From Littorina saxatilis (Eukaryota; Mollusca; Gastropoda; Littorinimorpha; Littorinidae), in the NCBI RefSeq assembly GCF_037325665.1, contig NC_090247.1, forward strand, positions 19,429,989 through 19,493,988: a stretch of DNA of 64,000 nt. Reading direction: 5' to 3'. Under the pieces are notes generated by a model. That model was not told the origin of the DNA and did not search any database. It saw only the letters and a list, made by a program, of their open reading frames with translations. Positions 10,660-20,628 of the stretch are shown piece by piece. Within the stretch, counting starts at the first letter, position 1. Every line of letters begins with the position of its first letter. A program made the translations under genes and the position numbers.

Positions 10660-11490
10660 GTGAATGTCGCAGAATTAGAGAAAGAGCTTCTTGAATCGCA
10701 AAATGTTCATCAAGAATTGTTAGATTATTCTAGGCGGTCAACAACTTTAATTCTACCTGACATGGAACAAGCTTGTAATGTCCCACTACCAGCGCCAACA
10801 CCATCAGAATTTTGGACAGAAGAAGAACAGCATGTACTAGAAGAGAATAGAAAATATTTTGAGCAGATGGCCTTAATAGCAGTTAAGGCTAAAACAGAAG
10901 GATTAATGAGACTGCCCAAAAAACCAAAAAGGAAGATAGAAGATTTGTTCAAAGAAAAAGACGGAAAGAAAAAGAGAGTAGAACCAACAACGCCAAGTGA
11001 TTTACATCACTATCTCGTTTCAAACCAAGCAGATGTTAGCCATGCTATATCCACAGAAGCTTTCACAAATGCTTATTTTGCTCAAGCAGAAAATGAAAAA
11101 GATATTGTGGAAAGACTGCAAAAAGGGATGAGAAATCTCAAAAGACAGGACGCACAACAAATCTTAATTTACATTCAGTTTGGACAGTTTTTGATTATGT
11201 GCAAACAATGGCAGGAGAAGCAAAGAAAAGAAGGGAGAATGAAAGAAACGTGGGCTGACTGGTTGAAAGCAAAAACTGGCTATTCCGATGTTCATGCGCG
11301 TAGACTACGCGCCGTTGCTAGATCGCTTTATGCATTTCCGCGATTTACCACTGTTGGTTTGCCAATCAGTTTTATCATGGGCAAACTTAAACAAATCGAA
11401 GAGATGCTCCAGATCGAAGAGTACAGAGAGTACTGGTCAGAAACGCCGCATATTCCTGTCACATCAGAGCTCCAACAGTCCCAGTCTTAG
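10660..11490 (+). CDS. Polinton unassigned gene, 276 aa
   Basis: The protein is charged and mostly helical, with a basic stretch around residues 87-110 (KKPKRKIEDLFKEKDGKKKR) and a C-terminal half of amphipathic helices (QQILIYIQFGQFLIMCKQWQ). I do not recognise a family. The only possible start in frame near the left end is not a plain ATG context: the track opens at GTG 10660, and the next ATG is M33 (ATGGAACAAGC, 10762), so the N-terminus is uncertain. It stands alone on the plus strand next to the left terminal repeat. A DNA-binding or replication accessory role is a guess from its charge only. Confidence 0.6.
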   Translation: MNVAELEKELLESQNVHQELLDYSRRSTTLILPDMEQACNVPLPAPTPSEFWTEEEQHVLEENRKYFEQMALIAVKAKTEGLMRLPKKPKRKIEDLFKEKDGKKKRVEPTTPSDLHHYLVSNQADVSHAISTEAFTNAYFAQAENEKDIVERLQKGMRNLKRQDAQQILIYIQFGQFLIMCKQWQEKQRKEGRMKETWADWLKAKTGYSDVHARRLRAVARSLYAFPRFTTVGLPISFIMGKLKQIEEMLQIEEYREYWSETPHIPVTSELQQSQS

Positions 11491-11559
11491 ACTTACAGTG
11501 CTTGTTTGTGCGCAACAACAGAAGTATCACACTGCACCTGCACTGTTAGACAAGTGTTT

Positions 11560-11755
11560 AAATATAGTAACGATCATGCATGTACGGTTTCAAAAATAGT
11601 AATGACGTGATTCTAAATATAGTAACGATCATGCATGTACGGTTTCAAAAATAGTAATGACGTGATTCTAAATATAGTAACGATCATGCATGTACGGTTT
11701 CAAAAATAGTAATGACGTGATTCTAAATATAGTAACGATCATGCATGTACGGTTT
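11560..11755 (+). repeat. 55-bp tandem repeat in the Polinton
   Basis: The unit beginning aaatatagtaacgatcatgc repeats at 11560, 11615, 11670 and 11725 with essentially no differences, the last copy partial. It lies between the plus-strand gene and the 3' end of the polymerase gene. The rest of 11756-12083 has a small GC-rich hairpin (ggctgccttcgggcggcc) but no gene. Confidence 0.9.
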
Positions 11756-12083
11756 GCTGCGCCTGCCCTGCTTTGGCTGTCTTCTTAATCATCCTGCTTC
11801 AACACCCTGCTTCAGCTGTGTTATTGTTTTTGCTTCACCCTGCTTCAACGCCCTACTATAAACTTTTTAGGCTGCCTTCGGGCGGCCGCCGAGTGTTAAC
11901 TTATTCAATTGACTTGTTTATTTGATTCAAGCTTTTGATAAGTGTACTTGGTGGCTGCTTTGAAACTCAACAAAGCCTTCTCCCCTTTCACAAACACTTC
12001 CCCAACGCAAGCAACGTCCTTTTCCCCGCTGCAGTCAAAACAAAGCTGTCATAGCGGGTTTTCCCGATTGACAAAAATTCTTA

Positions 12084-15000
12084 TTACACACACAGACTAT
12101 TTGAAGCCGCGTTTGTTCTCCAGTGCCCAATTGCATAAGAATATTCTGGTGATGAATAAACGCGCTTTGTGTCATTAGCATCTAAAGATTTCTTGTTTAC
12201 AATAGTTGTGTTGATCTGATGAAGCGCGGAACTGATCTTAGGGTTGTCATGGTGAAACACTCGCTTCTGAAACAGTGCTTCCTTGTAGTTATCATGCGAT
12301 ATGCTCGACTTTACAACCTGTTTGCTTACACCCTTTGCTTTTTTAACCACCCCTTTCTCACTTGCAACACTGTACATCTTTGCACGCAATCCAACATACT
12401 CCTTAATTATCTTCCCATTCATTTCATCTTTCATCTTTCCAATAACCTTCTTGTTAACATTTGAGTGCAATGGTGATTCTTTAGGGTAGTCGCAAGTGTC
12501 ATAAAAAGAATCTTTTCCTTTTACTGCAGGACTTTCAGCTTCTAGATCTTTGTAAATGTCATCCGCTGGAATGTCAAGTAAGAATGAATCTGTGTCTGTG
12601 TAAAGTACTCTCGATTTGGGATATCTTGGTTTCAAATAATCATACAAAAACTCAAGCATCAACAGTTTTGACAACTCTAGCACAGTAAAGCCTATGAATA
12701 CTGGTTTGTCAAGCTTGACTACAAGTTTTTTCATTAAGATACCATACAGCTGTTCATGAAAGTATTTAAAGTCTTGATACTGTGGTTTGGATGTCAGCTT
12801 GATGGCCTCATTTTCTCTTGTAACAAGTCTAACATCCTTTCTCTTGTGTGGGTTTTCCATTGTCTTACCAAAGCAACTGTTGTTCATCAGTTTAAAAAAG
12901 TCTTTCTCTGATGCATCAGCGGCTTTGGTTCTCAGTTCTGTGTTTTTCATGATGTAAGGTTTCATAAACTGTTCTTGATCAAATAAAATTATACGATGAA
13001 CAGCCTTCAAAATTAATCCATGTCTAATGTAAAACTGTAACAGTCTGTAGTGACACACATACTTCTTTTTGTGAAACAGATTGGGCACCAGCTTTGGAGG
13101 TTCTCTTGGGTTTACTTTTAACCTCTCAGCCGCTAAAGGATAATCATTATGTAGATCATGAAGTGATAGTGGATAGTCTAAGTCAACTTCTAGTATCCAT
13201 CCCTTTCGACTGTCTGGGCCTGCTTTTAATATTGTCAGCACAACACATTGTGAAAATGGTCCTGAATAGATCTTAAAGTTCCGAAGTGGAAGCGTCTGAC
13301 ACATTGCCCAACCATACAAATTGTTTGCATCTAGATACATGATGTAATTAGAAGGTTTCATAGGATCAAAGTCGTCCAAGTATTTGTTGTTGGCTTTGCA
13401 GTAATTGTGTGAAGCCATACTGATTCCTCCACGTAGTCCATTTTCAATCATCTGAAGTGTAGGTAGATCTGATAGCAAGTCAATCTTTACTCCTGTAAAT
13501 CTAAGAAATGCATCCCAGCTCATGCCTGGTGCAGATATGTAATGTGAAGGATCTAGATTGTAGTGCTTCATACATGTTCTTCTGTAATTCTCAAATATAT
13601 CTGCAAGTAAACAAACATCAGCCAACAAATATTGATCATGATAATCACCCATTGTATTACATCCTAATTTATTCCATGCAGTCTTAGCGTGTTCATAGTC
13701 TTCGTCACTTATACCTTTACCCTTCAGCCGTGAGAAGTAAGCATCCTTTGGTGGTAACTCATCTTCATCAAACCTCTCCCACGAATCCATGTATTCATAT
13801 GGATAGACTCCCTTTCTAACTAAGTCACTGTCAAAGTACTTACATGTGATTGGGAAAGCAGTTAGTGATGAAGATAAAGACTCAAGTGTTCCCATCAGAT
13901 GTTGAGCAGAATCGTAGAAGTGTAAACTATTCAGAGTAAAGGCCATGTACTTTTCTGAAGACTGCGCAATGCATCTTGCTTTGTATTCATCAGTTACTGC
14001 CTGCATGATCAGATGTGAATCATAACCGCGCAAGTTATGGAAGAAGATTGGAAGCTTCCAAGTCTTAGGATCAAACTTTAATTGTAGATTACATTTGCTG
14101 TGTGCTGCTCCTCGGAACTGCCCACTTACATGATCATGATCTCTTACTATTGGATTGTCTGGGTTTGGTGTTAGACTTTGTTCGCATATCCAACACTGTG
14201 TGGTAGAGTTAAACTGTTCTTGGTCTTCAGGTTTCATAACAATGTCTGAAAGATTCAGTTGTTTGGAGCAGTCATTTCGCACTTGGTTCATTTGCTGTAA
14301 GAAGTTCTTTGCTGCATTAGGTCCTCTGTACAATTGCGGTTTAGAATGTTTACCATCTGAACTAACAACAATAAATGCATATGAACAGACTTGATGATTA
14401 CTTAGAGTTACTGTTTTAGGTAGGTCTTTTGGTAAAGGTCCTTCATATGGCACAATGATAGATTCAAAGTCAGCATAAACAACATAAGGACTTTTCTGTA
14501 GTTTGCATACATTCTTAAAATACACTTTGCTGTCTGGCGGTGGTGTTGTTAACTTCACAACCGCATCATCAACGCTCTTACAATGTTGCTTGTGTATAAG
14601 TGCTGCATGAATTGATGGAATACGCAAGAGACATCGCCTACAAAAGTCTTGTTTACTATTGTGATTGCTTGTGCTCGCCATCAGTCTACTCATTGTACGA
14701 ATCAAAGTGTAATGATATTTTACACCATCAGTCATTAGTAACATGTCAACATGGTTAGTATCACAATCACCAATCGTTGGTGAGTTCTTTGATATTCTGA
14801 CTGGTTTCAGTTCATCTTCCTCATCCCACGTGTAAACATTTACGGTGATGGGTTTGTTTTGCTGTTCAAATTTGTCAATGCTTGTAATGCTGACAGGAAA
14901 TTCAATACCAGTAAAGTTTAGTTTATTTCTGTATGCATGATAGTTAGACACTCTTTCTGCATTTTTCTTTACACTGTACAGTCTTGCCAGAACACACCAC

Positions 15001-15494
15001 ATAAAACATTTGTCATCATCATTCTTTATGTTCAGCACAGCACGTTTTTTGACAAGAGCAGGAGGTAAAGGTATGTAACTTCTACCTCTGATGGGGGCAA
15101 ATTTACTTAGCTTCAATTCTATTTTTAGAATTTCACCTTCTGACCATCCGGATCCTTTCATCTTTGCATCCTCTGCAGCTTGCTCAAACCGTTTCATCAT
15201 TTCATCTGCCCAGTTTCCATTCAATTCTGCCATAGAATTAAGTGCTAGTTGTCTGGTTGAAACATGAACTTCTAGCACCTCATCACTGATTGTTTTGTAT
15301 TTTATTAAACTGACTATCTGCGCTTTTACTGGAGGTTCAATCAACAAATTGTTTGGAATTTGTTCAATGGCGTCTTGCACACTGGACTGCACATTTTGAG
15401 GATCCGTTACTTGTAATTCAACGGTGTCAAATACTGTCGATAAAGATTCTAATACAGAGTCTTCCATCGCTGTGAGTTTGATTTTATAACTCAA
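12084..15494 (-). CDS. Polinton protein-primed family B DNA polymerase
   Basis: A single 1136-residue frame. The exonuclease motifs are YADFES (about residue 345) and FHNLRGYDSHL (about 485), and the polymerase motifs YLDANNLYGWAM (motif A), LMNNSCFGKTMEN (motif B) and LYTDTDSF (motif C) appear in the right order and spacing. An HNH-like RDHDHVSGQFRGAAHSKCN segment (19 residues) precedes the second exonuclease motif, as is common in this family. It would replicate the element using a protein primer. It is first in a minus-strand block with the integrase directly upstream. Confidence 0.95.
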   Translation of the reverse strand: MSYKIKLTAMEDSVLESLSTVFDTVELQVTDPQNVQSSVQDAIEQIPNNLLIEPPVKAQIVSLIKYKTISDEVLEVHVSTRQLALNSMAELNGNWADEMMKRFEQAAEDAKMKGSGWSEGEILKIELKLSKFAPIRGRSYIPLPPALVKKRAVLNIKNDDDKCFMWCVLARLYSVKKNAERVSNYHAYRNKLNFTGIEFPVSITSIDKFEQQNKPITVNVYTWDEEDELKPVRISKNSPTIGDCDTNHVDMLLMTDGVKYHYTLIRTMSRLMASTSNHNSKQDFCRRCLLRIPSIHAALIHKQHCKSVDDAVVKLTTPPPDSKVYFKNVCKLQKSPYVVYADFESIIVPYEGPLPKDLPKTVTLSNHQVCSYAFIVVSSDGKHSKPQLYRGPNAAKNFLQQMNQVRNDCSKQLNLSDIVMKPEDQEQFNSTTQCWICEQSLTPNPDNPIVRDHDHVSGQFRGAAHSKCNLQLKFDPKTWKLPIFFHNLRGYDSHLIMQAVTDEYKARCIAQSSEKYMAFTLNSLHFYDSAQHLMGTLESLSSSLTAFPITCKYFDSDLVRKGVYPYEYMDSWERFDEDELPPKDAYFSRLKGKGISDEDYEHAKTAWNKLGCNTMGDYHDQYLLADVCLLADIFENYRRTCMKHYNLDPSHYISAPGMSWDAFLRFTGVKIDLLSDLPTLQMIENGLRGGISMASHNYCKANNKYLDDFDPMKPSNYIMYLDANNLYGWAMCQTLPLRNFKIYSGPFSQCVVLTILKAGPDSRKGWILEVDLDYPLSLHDLHNDYPLAAERLKVNPREPPKLVPNLFHKKKYVCHYRLLQFYIRHGLILKAVHRIILFDQEQFMKPYIMKNTELRTKAADASEKDFFKLMNNSCFGKTMENPHKRKDVRLVTRENEAIKLTSKPQYQDFKYFHEQLYGILMKKLVVKLDKPVFIGFTVLELSKLLMLEFLYDYLKPRYPKSRVLYTDTDSFLLDIPADDIYKDLEAESPAVKGKDSFYDTCDYPKESPLHSNVNKKVIGKMKDEMNGKIIKEYVGLRAKMYSVASEKGVVKKAKGVSKQVVKSSISHDNYKEALFQKRVFHHDNPKISSALHQINTTIVNKKSLDANDTKRVYSSPEYSYAIGHWRTNAASNSLCV

Positions 15495-15585
15495 AATAAA
15501 AATATAAATTAAAAAAATGAAGTTGCTTAGAATTCTTTCTCAGAGCTTCCATTTTTGTTAACACTATAAAATCTGAAATAAAAAA

Positions 15586-16548
15586 TCATTTAACATTTGT
15601 ACCACGTGGAACTAATTGTAATTCCTCTTTTACAAAGGCTCTTTGCGGTGCTGGTTCTCTCAAGTAATATATAGGTGGATTTGTCTCTACTACTCTCTTG
15701 ATTTCATGAATGTCAATACTCCAGATTGGATCCGTTGCACGCTTCCTGCTGTCACCCTCAGCTTCACCGGGTGCATATAAATATCTGACTTTCTGATTGA
15801 AAGGTAGTAATGCCACTGGTGTTGTTGACTTTGGAGCAACAGGTATTGTTTTCTGTTTGATTGCATCAACTGGTCTTAACCCTGTAGCTTTAAATACCTC
15901 CAGATTCATTGCTCTAAGTACTGATGGTAATCTTTTGACCCATTCAGTGTTACGCAATTTACTTTCTGTGTCCAAAAATTCCTGATGGTACTGATATGAA
16001 AACAGTTTTTCTGCCAACTGTTTGTTAAAGCTCTCAACAATAGCCTGTGACCTGTGGTTTCCTGGAATACCTCTCTTCACTGTAACATGATGTTTTAACA
16101 GAAGCTGGTTGACAGCTCCTTTAAACTCCTTACCATCATCGCACTGAATCATTCTGGGATACTTTAGTGGTCCACGTCTGTAAATTTCTTGCAGGGCAAC
16201 AGCTGTAGCTATAGCACTTTTCTCTGTCAACGGTTCAGCATCTTTGTATCTTGTTGCAACATCAACTACAGTCAGTGCATACTTATATTTCTTCCTTCTG
16301 ACTGTGTCATGCGGTAAATACAGCAGGTCTATTTGATGAGTGTCATTCGGTTTAATGTTAACAAAGTGTGGTCGTGTAATTTTTCTTGGTGCAGGTAAAT
16401 AGATCTGCCAAACTGCCTGCTTTGACAACCATTTCTTTGCTGTATCTTGAGAAACACCTGCTGCGTCACTGAGCTTGTCAATAGCAGTTCTTCCTTTCCA
16501 GTATCCTTTTGGGGAATAATATATTTTAGATAACAAAGCATCACTCAT
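15586..16548 (-). CDS. Polinton retroviral-type integrase
   Basis: A 320-aa frame with an rve/DDE core: HQIDLLYLP, then VVDVATRYKDAEPL, then MIQCDDGKEF, then the GNHRSQAIVESFNKQL region with the expected D-D-E spacing. A C-terminal chromo-like or SH3-like tail follows (RKRATDPIWSIDIHEIKRV). It inserts the element and generates the short target duplication. It lies 38 bases upstream of a small membrane-protein gene. Confidence 0.95.
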   Translation of the reverse strand: MSDALLSKIYYSPKGYWKGRTAIDKLSDAAGVSQDTAKKWLSKQAVWQIYLPAPRKITRPHFVNIKPNDTHQIDLLYLPHDTVRRKKYKYALTVVDVATRYKDAEPLTEKSAIATAVALQEIYRRGPLKYPRMIQCDDGKEFKGAVNQLLLKHHVTVKRGIPGNHRSQAIVESFNKQLAEKLFSYQYHQEFLDTESKLRNTEWVKRLPSVLRAMNLEVFKATGLRPVDAIKQKTIPVAPKSTTPVALLPFNQKVRYLYAPGEAEGDSRKRATDPIWSIDIHEIKRVVETNPPIYYLREPAPQRAFVKEELQLVPRGTNVK

Positions 16549-16569
16549 GGTTTTTTAAATGACAGAATA

Positions 16570-16980
16570 TTAAGATTTGACAGCACGCGCAATAAAGTAA
16601 ACAACAGCCATACCAATAACAATGAAAACAATCTCGCCCACCTTCTGCTCTTCTGAAGGCTGATAAAAGTCACCCAGTTTTGGAGGAGCACTTGTCTTCA
16701 TTTTCTTTCCAGTTACAAGATAGTATTCTTGAATGGCTGCATCAACATTGGCAAAGGTTTTGTTTGCATGTCCTTGCTGCCTGAGTTTATCATTCATAAA
16801 GTCTAACTGCGCAATTCGTTTCTTCTCGTATTCATCCTGTGCTTTCGCCAGTTGTTCCATGGCTTTGTTGTGCCTTTCCCTCTCTTCACCATTTTGCAGT
16901 TTAGAAAACAAATAGTTGCTGCCAGAAAATGCAAGCGCATTTACAATCGCACCTCCCACCATCATAACCAAGCTAGCCAT
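16570..16980 (-). CDS. Polinton small two-helix membrane protein, 136 aa
   Basis: The N-terminus is hydrophobic (MASLVMMVGGAIVNALAFSG), a charged coiled-coil-like middle follows (residues 35-75), and a C-terminal membrane helix is clear (VGEIVFIVIGMAVVYFIARA). No family recognised. It is one of four small genes between integrase and ATPase, positions where Polintons often carry virion membrane or minor structural proteins. Confidence 0.65.
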   Translation of the reverse strand: MASLVMMVGGAIVNALAFSGSNYLFSKLQNGEERERHNKAMEQLAKAQDEYEKKRIAQLDFMNDKLRQQGHANKTFANVDAAIQEYYLVTGKKMKTSAPPKLGDFYQPSEEQKVGEIVFIVIGMAVVYFIARAVKS

Positions 16981-16989
16981 TTTATTGTC

Positions 16990-17220
16990 TTACATGTTTA
17001 TATTTTCTGGAATAATTCCTTGCTTCACCAAAAAGTCTTTTGTTGCAAAGGAAGCTGTCACAACACCAATTAGTTTAGCACCGTCTTCGAAGTCTAACTT
17101 TCCCAAGTCGGCTGGTTTCATTCTGAGGAGACTTTTACCCAGCATTGTGTAACCTACACTCAAGCCTCCAATCACTGCAGCGTGATAAACTAGATTAACT
17201 ATTGTCTTTTCAGAACTCAT
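16990..17220 (-). CDS. Polinton small protein, 76 aa
   Basis: Begins MSSEKTIVNLVYHAAVIGGL and includes a glycine-rich hydrophobic segment. It starts 9 bases before the previous small gene's reading frame region and is tightly packed with its neighbours. Not recognised. Confidence 0.55.
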   Translation of the reverse strand: MSSEKTIVNLVYHAAVIGGLSVGYTMLGKSLLRMKPADLGKLDFEDGAKLIGVVTASFATKDFLVKQGIIPENINM

Positions 17221-17250
17221 TTTTATGTTATCAAAATTAAAATATTAAAA

Positions 17251-17673
17251 TTATTCCATATGAAATGAATCCACTGCAGGTACTACTGTGGGCTTTTTTA
17301 TTGTTTGTACTGCTTTGTTTGTTGGTTTTGGTGTTTCTGATTTTGGTGTTTCTGACACTTTATATTTGCCTTGCCAAAGTTTGTAAAGCAAGTATCCACC
17401 TCCTCCAACAACAGCTGCTACAGCTACTTTTCTGTATGATAGAAATGAAGATTTTAATTCTTGATCAGTTTGTGTGACCTTAGTCACTTCAGGAATGTTT
17501 GGTGTCTGCTCAACCTCAGACATAATGTTCTGCTTTGCCTTTTGGTTTAACTTTTTTTGTCTGTTCCATTCGGCTAGTTTTTTTCCTGCTTCTACTCTAC
17601 CAGGTTTCTTTGTCACTGTGTTCACTTCTGGTATTTTCGTCTGCTCCACTGTCTGCTTCAACTGATCGGTCAT
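17251..17673 (-). CDS. Polinton single-pass membrane protein, 140 aa
   Basis: Lysine-rich N-terminal half, then a membrane helix (VAVAAVVGGGGYLLYKLW, about residues 82-99) and a proline/threonine/lysine-rich tail. It overlaps the neighbouring 175-aa frame by 77 bases. Not recognised. Confidence 0.55.
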   Translation of the reverse strand: MTDQLKQTVEQTKIPEVNTVTKKPGRVEAGKKLAEWNRQKKLNQKAKQNIMSEVEQTPNIPEVTKVTQTDQELKSSFLSYRKVAVAAVVGGGGYLLYKLWQGKYKVSETPKSETPKPTNKAVQTIKKPTVVPAVDSFHME

Positions 17674-18124
17674 CTTTTTTATTCTGAAAATTAATGTGTT
17701 TGAAAGTAATTAATCCAGCAACAAATGGTACTAATAAAGCACCAAATCGATAATACAGGCCACAGGCAAGAGATTCGAGGGACTTGGAAACAACAGGGTC
17801 ATGAGTTAGATCATGTGTTAAGTCTTCCTCCGAGTCGAGAGGTGTAAAATGTCCAAAAATCTTTGTGTACAAACCTATAACAGTCTGTCCAATACTTCTA
17901 ACCATCTTAGAACCAAGCACTGATTCATACCGTCCATGATACTTTTCTATATCTTCTGAGGAAAGATGTTGTACTTCTTCCACAGTTAACTGCTGCCCAA
18001 GGTAGTGTTTTGTTTTTCCACAAACAGCAAGTGAATACAATCTTTCTTTTTTATCAGGTATAGTCCTACTGTCACAGATTTCAATATCTGTAGCAGTCTG
18101 CATCAGCAATTCATCACAGTTCAT
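17597..18124 (-). CDS. Polinton unassigned protein, 175 aa
   Basis: Begins MNCDELLMQTATDIEICDSR; residues about 115-145 are hydrophobic (LESLACGLYYRFGALLVPFV). It lies directly downstream of a repeat-rich gap that separates it from the ATPase gene. Not recognised. Confidence 0.55.
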   Translation of the reverse strand: MNCDELLMQTATDIEICDSRTIPDKKERLYSLAVCGKTKHYLGQQLTVEEVQHLSSEDIEKYHGRYESVLGSKMVRSIGQTVIGLYTKIFGHFTPLDSEEDLTHDLTHDPVVSKSLESLACGLYYRFGALLVPFVAGLITFKHINFQNKKDDRSVEADSGADENTRSEHSDKETW

Positions 18125-18164
18125 TTTATTTTGATGCAGAATAAAATAAAAATCTAGTAATTAA

Positions 18165-18372
18165 ACTTGAGTAAGAACTTGGGTAGGAACTTAACAAGAA
18201 CTTAGGTAGGAACTTGAGTAAGAACTTAGGTAGGAACTTAACAAGAACTTGAGTAAGAACTTGACAAGAACTTGACAAGAACTTGGGTAAGAACTTGACA
18301 AGAACTTGACAAGAACTTGAGTAAGAACTTGTCAAGAACTTGAGTAAGAACTTGACAAGAACTTAGCAAGGA
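18165..18372. repeat. Degenerate tandem repeat (GAACTTGAC/GAGTAA units) in the Polinton
   Basis: About 20 irregular 11-12-bp units of the type 'gaacttgacaa' and 'gaacttgagtaa' fill the gap between two genes. The frame across it (Ser/Phe/Lys-rich) is a repeat artefact. Confidence 0.85.
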
Positions 18373-18375
18373 TTT

Positions 18376-19008
18376 CTACAAACATACATACTGAACTGGT
18401 TGATCAGTTTTTAAAACCAGTTTTGAGTGCTTAGAAGATTTCAGATTATTCTTTATTCTTTCTCTCTCCTGTTTGTTTTCAATGACATCATTTTCTCGAA
18501 GGCACTCTTCAAAACTGTCACGGTCCTTTGAATAGAACAATGTTATTGTTTTGAGTTGCTCTCTAAAGTCTTTCAGAACTGCATTGTATTTTTGTGTTAA
18601 TATCCAAACTGATATTAATGCATGTCGTCCACTGAATGCAAGCTTTGCTAGTGCACTTTTCTTTCTAACAATGTCACGTTCTGCTGCACAGTCATCAATA
18701 ATAAACAGTGTTGGTGTGTTCTGAAAAAGATCGAAATAATGCTCCAAGCAAACATTTAGACGATCAGAAGGATTTACAATAAATATATTTTGATCAGACC
18801 ATATGAATTTTCTCTCCTTGTATGTTCTGTTATGCTTTATGGTTGGACAGAATATGACTATGTGTTCAAAGTGATTTATGTAAACAGTCTGTAATAAATC
18901 CAAAACATATCTTGTTTTGCCGCAACCTGTTGCCCCACAAATCAAAGAACAGTGTGGATCTTTTGGAAGAAAATCTAGATACTTCATTTTAACACGTTCA
19001 ATAAACAA
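18376..19008 (-). CDS. Polinton FtsK/HerA-type packaging ATPase
   Basis: A 210-aa P-loop protein with Walker A ICGATGCGKTR (about residue 24-34), Walker B LFIIDDCAAE (about residue 100), and the small size typical of Polinton/adenovirus-type genome packaging ATPases. It would pump DNA into the capsid. It slightly overlaps the capsid gene region upstream, as expected for a compact virus-like gene order. Confidence 0.9.
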   Translation of the reverse strand: MFIERVKMKYLDFLPKDPHCSLICGATGCGKTRYVLDLLQTVYINHFEHIVIFCPTIKHNRTYKERKFIWSDQNIFIVNPSDRLNVCLEHYFDLFQNTPTLFIIDDCAAERDIVRKKSALAKLAFSGRHALISVWILTQKYNAVLKDFREQLKTITLFYSKDRDSFEECLRENDVIENKQERERIKNNLKSSKHSKLVLKTDQPVQYVCL

Positions 19009-20628
19009 TATCCTGTAATCTGCTTTCAGAGATGTTTAACTGCGCATCTGACACAACAAACACGTAGATCTTAACTGATTTACTACTACTCCCTACTTCC
19101 TTTTCAATTTGTATTGTGATTCCTTCTGATCCGTTTTCAATTCGCCTTCCACTTCCATGCAGTTTGTTGTCGTCAGTTGTTCTGAGATCCAGCCATAACG
19201 CATATTTATTTGTCAAGAAATCTTCTACGCCAACACCGTGTAAATGTAGATCTTTAGCCACAAGATCAGATGTTGGGTCTTTCAATCTTCCTCCAGTAAA
19301 GTACTTTCTTGCTTCATCATAGTGTTGGTATGGCAGCATGCCAGATGCAAATATTTGGTTTGGCTGCCCTTCAATTGTGCAATATACTCTATTGATTAGT
19401 GGATTGTAAAACTTTTCTATTTGCCTTTCATATGAATCTTTTGGTTCCTCAAACAACATAAGTATCAGGGGCGGACGAGGGGGGGGTTTCTGGGGTTTCC
19501 GGAAACCCCCCCCCAGCCAAAAAATAAAAATATTTTTGTGTGTTTTTTGGGGTTGAGTTTCAATTTTGTGGGTATTAATCAGTGACAAAATCTGCTGCCT
19601 GGAACTGGTAATGATCATCCTCAGAATGCACCAGCTTGCACCATTTTGCATCCTTTTTTTCAAAATTTTCCGGGGGGGCATGCCCCCGGACCCCCCTAGC
19701 AAGCTAGGCGCTTCGCGCCGTCGGCTCGGCGCTTCGCGCCTTCACACCCATATCTTCACAATATACTTTTGGAAACCCCCCCCATAAAATGAACTGATCC
19801 GCCCCTGAGTATTCCCTTCATTGACCTAGCTGGTGTATTCAAGTTAATGTTCCAGATTGGATCAGCCTGGCTTTTTGAAAGTGTACTGTGATTCAACACT
19901 CTTTCATAATAGATAGGCAGCTTAGAACTGTACTGATTTTCTATAAGTCTAGCCAGTTCAGGATGGTTTACAACATCAAACTCTAAAGAAATTCCAGACA
20001 CCTTATACTTTGCTTCCGGGTCTTGTGAAAGCATAACACGATCATAACTATTGAAAGTCAGGTCGTATGACAGCCTGTCACGCAATGCTCCTTGATAGAA
20101 GGGAGGATGTGAATTTATGAGTTCAAAGTCAAGTGGAATACAAAATTTGTTTCCAAAAGCAACATTGACAGCGTTATCTTTTTTGTTGTCAGCTTTATCT
20201 CCTGCTCCTATTCTAACTTTTATCCCATTGTCTGACTGAATCCCTTGAAACACTCTGTTTTTCTTTTCATTGTCAGTTAACCAATTATCTGCATAAACTA
20301 AAAATACATCTGCATTATTCAATGACATCACTTCCCGCCCTTCCAGTTTGACAGTAATCTTCCTCACAATTGCTCTTCCTACATTATAAGCCAAAGTCCT
20401 ATTTTCATCTGAGCCAGATTCTAATTCTAATTTGAATGATAGTCTTACAGTGCCTGGTACAATAACATCGTTCTTACCTAGATTAGGAAACCTAACAGTA
20501 AGTATTTCATTCTGATCAATAGTAGAAGGATTATTTGTAACTATAACTGTTTGCCTTATTCCTTTTACCCCGAGAGGTTCTTTCAGCCTTCTGTAAGGAT
20601 CAAGAACAGAACCGAACGATTGTGCCAT
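18998..20628 (-). pseudogene. Polinton major capsid protein gene region (fossil, interrupted)
   Basis: The minus strand opens MAQSFGSVLDPYRRLKEPLG, with beta-strand-rich sequence that matches the general look of Polinton/adintovirus double jelly-roll capsid proteins (NLGKNDVIVPGTVRLSF, then YDLTFNSYDRV), and the downstream part has ALWLDLRTTDDNKLHGSG as in their C-terminal barrels. The region is interrupted by a MITE. Family assignment is by pattern and position next to the ATPase. Confidence 0.8.
19466..19807. mobile_element. CAGGGGCGGA MITE inserted in the Polinton capsid region
   Basis: The ends CAGGGGCGGACGAGG and CCGCCCCTG, inner G- and C-runs and a central 'gcttcgcgcc' repeat make it a member of the family at 5256-5646 and 9579-9813. 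It is younger than the Polinton copy that it sits in, so this MITE family was active very recently. Confidence 0.85.
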
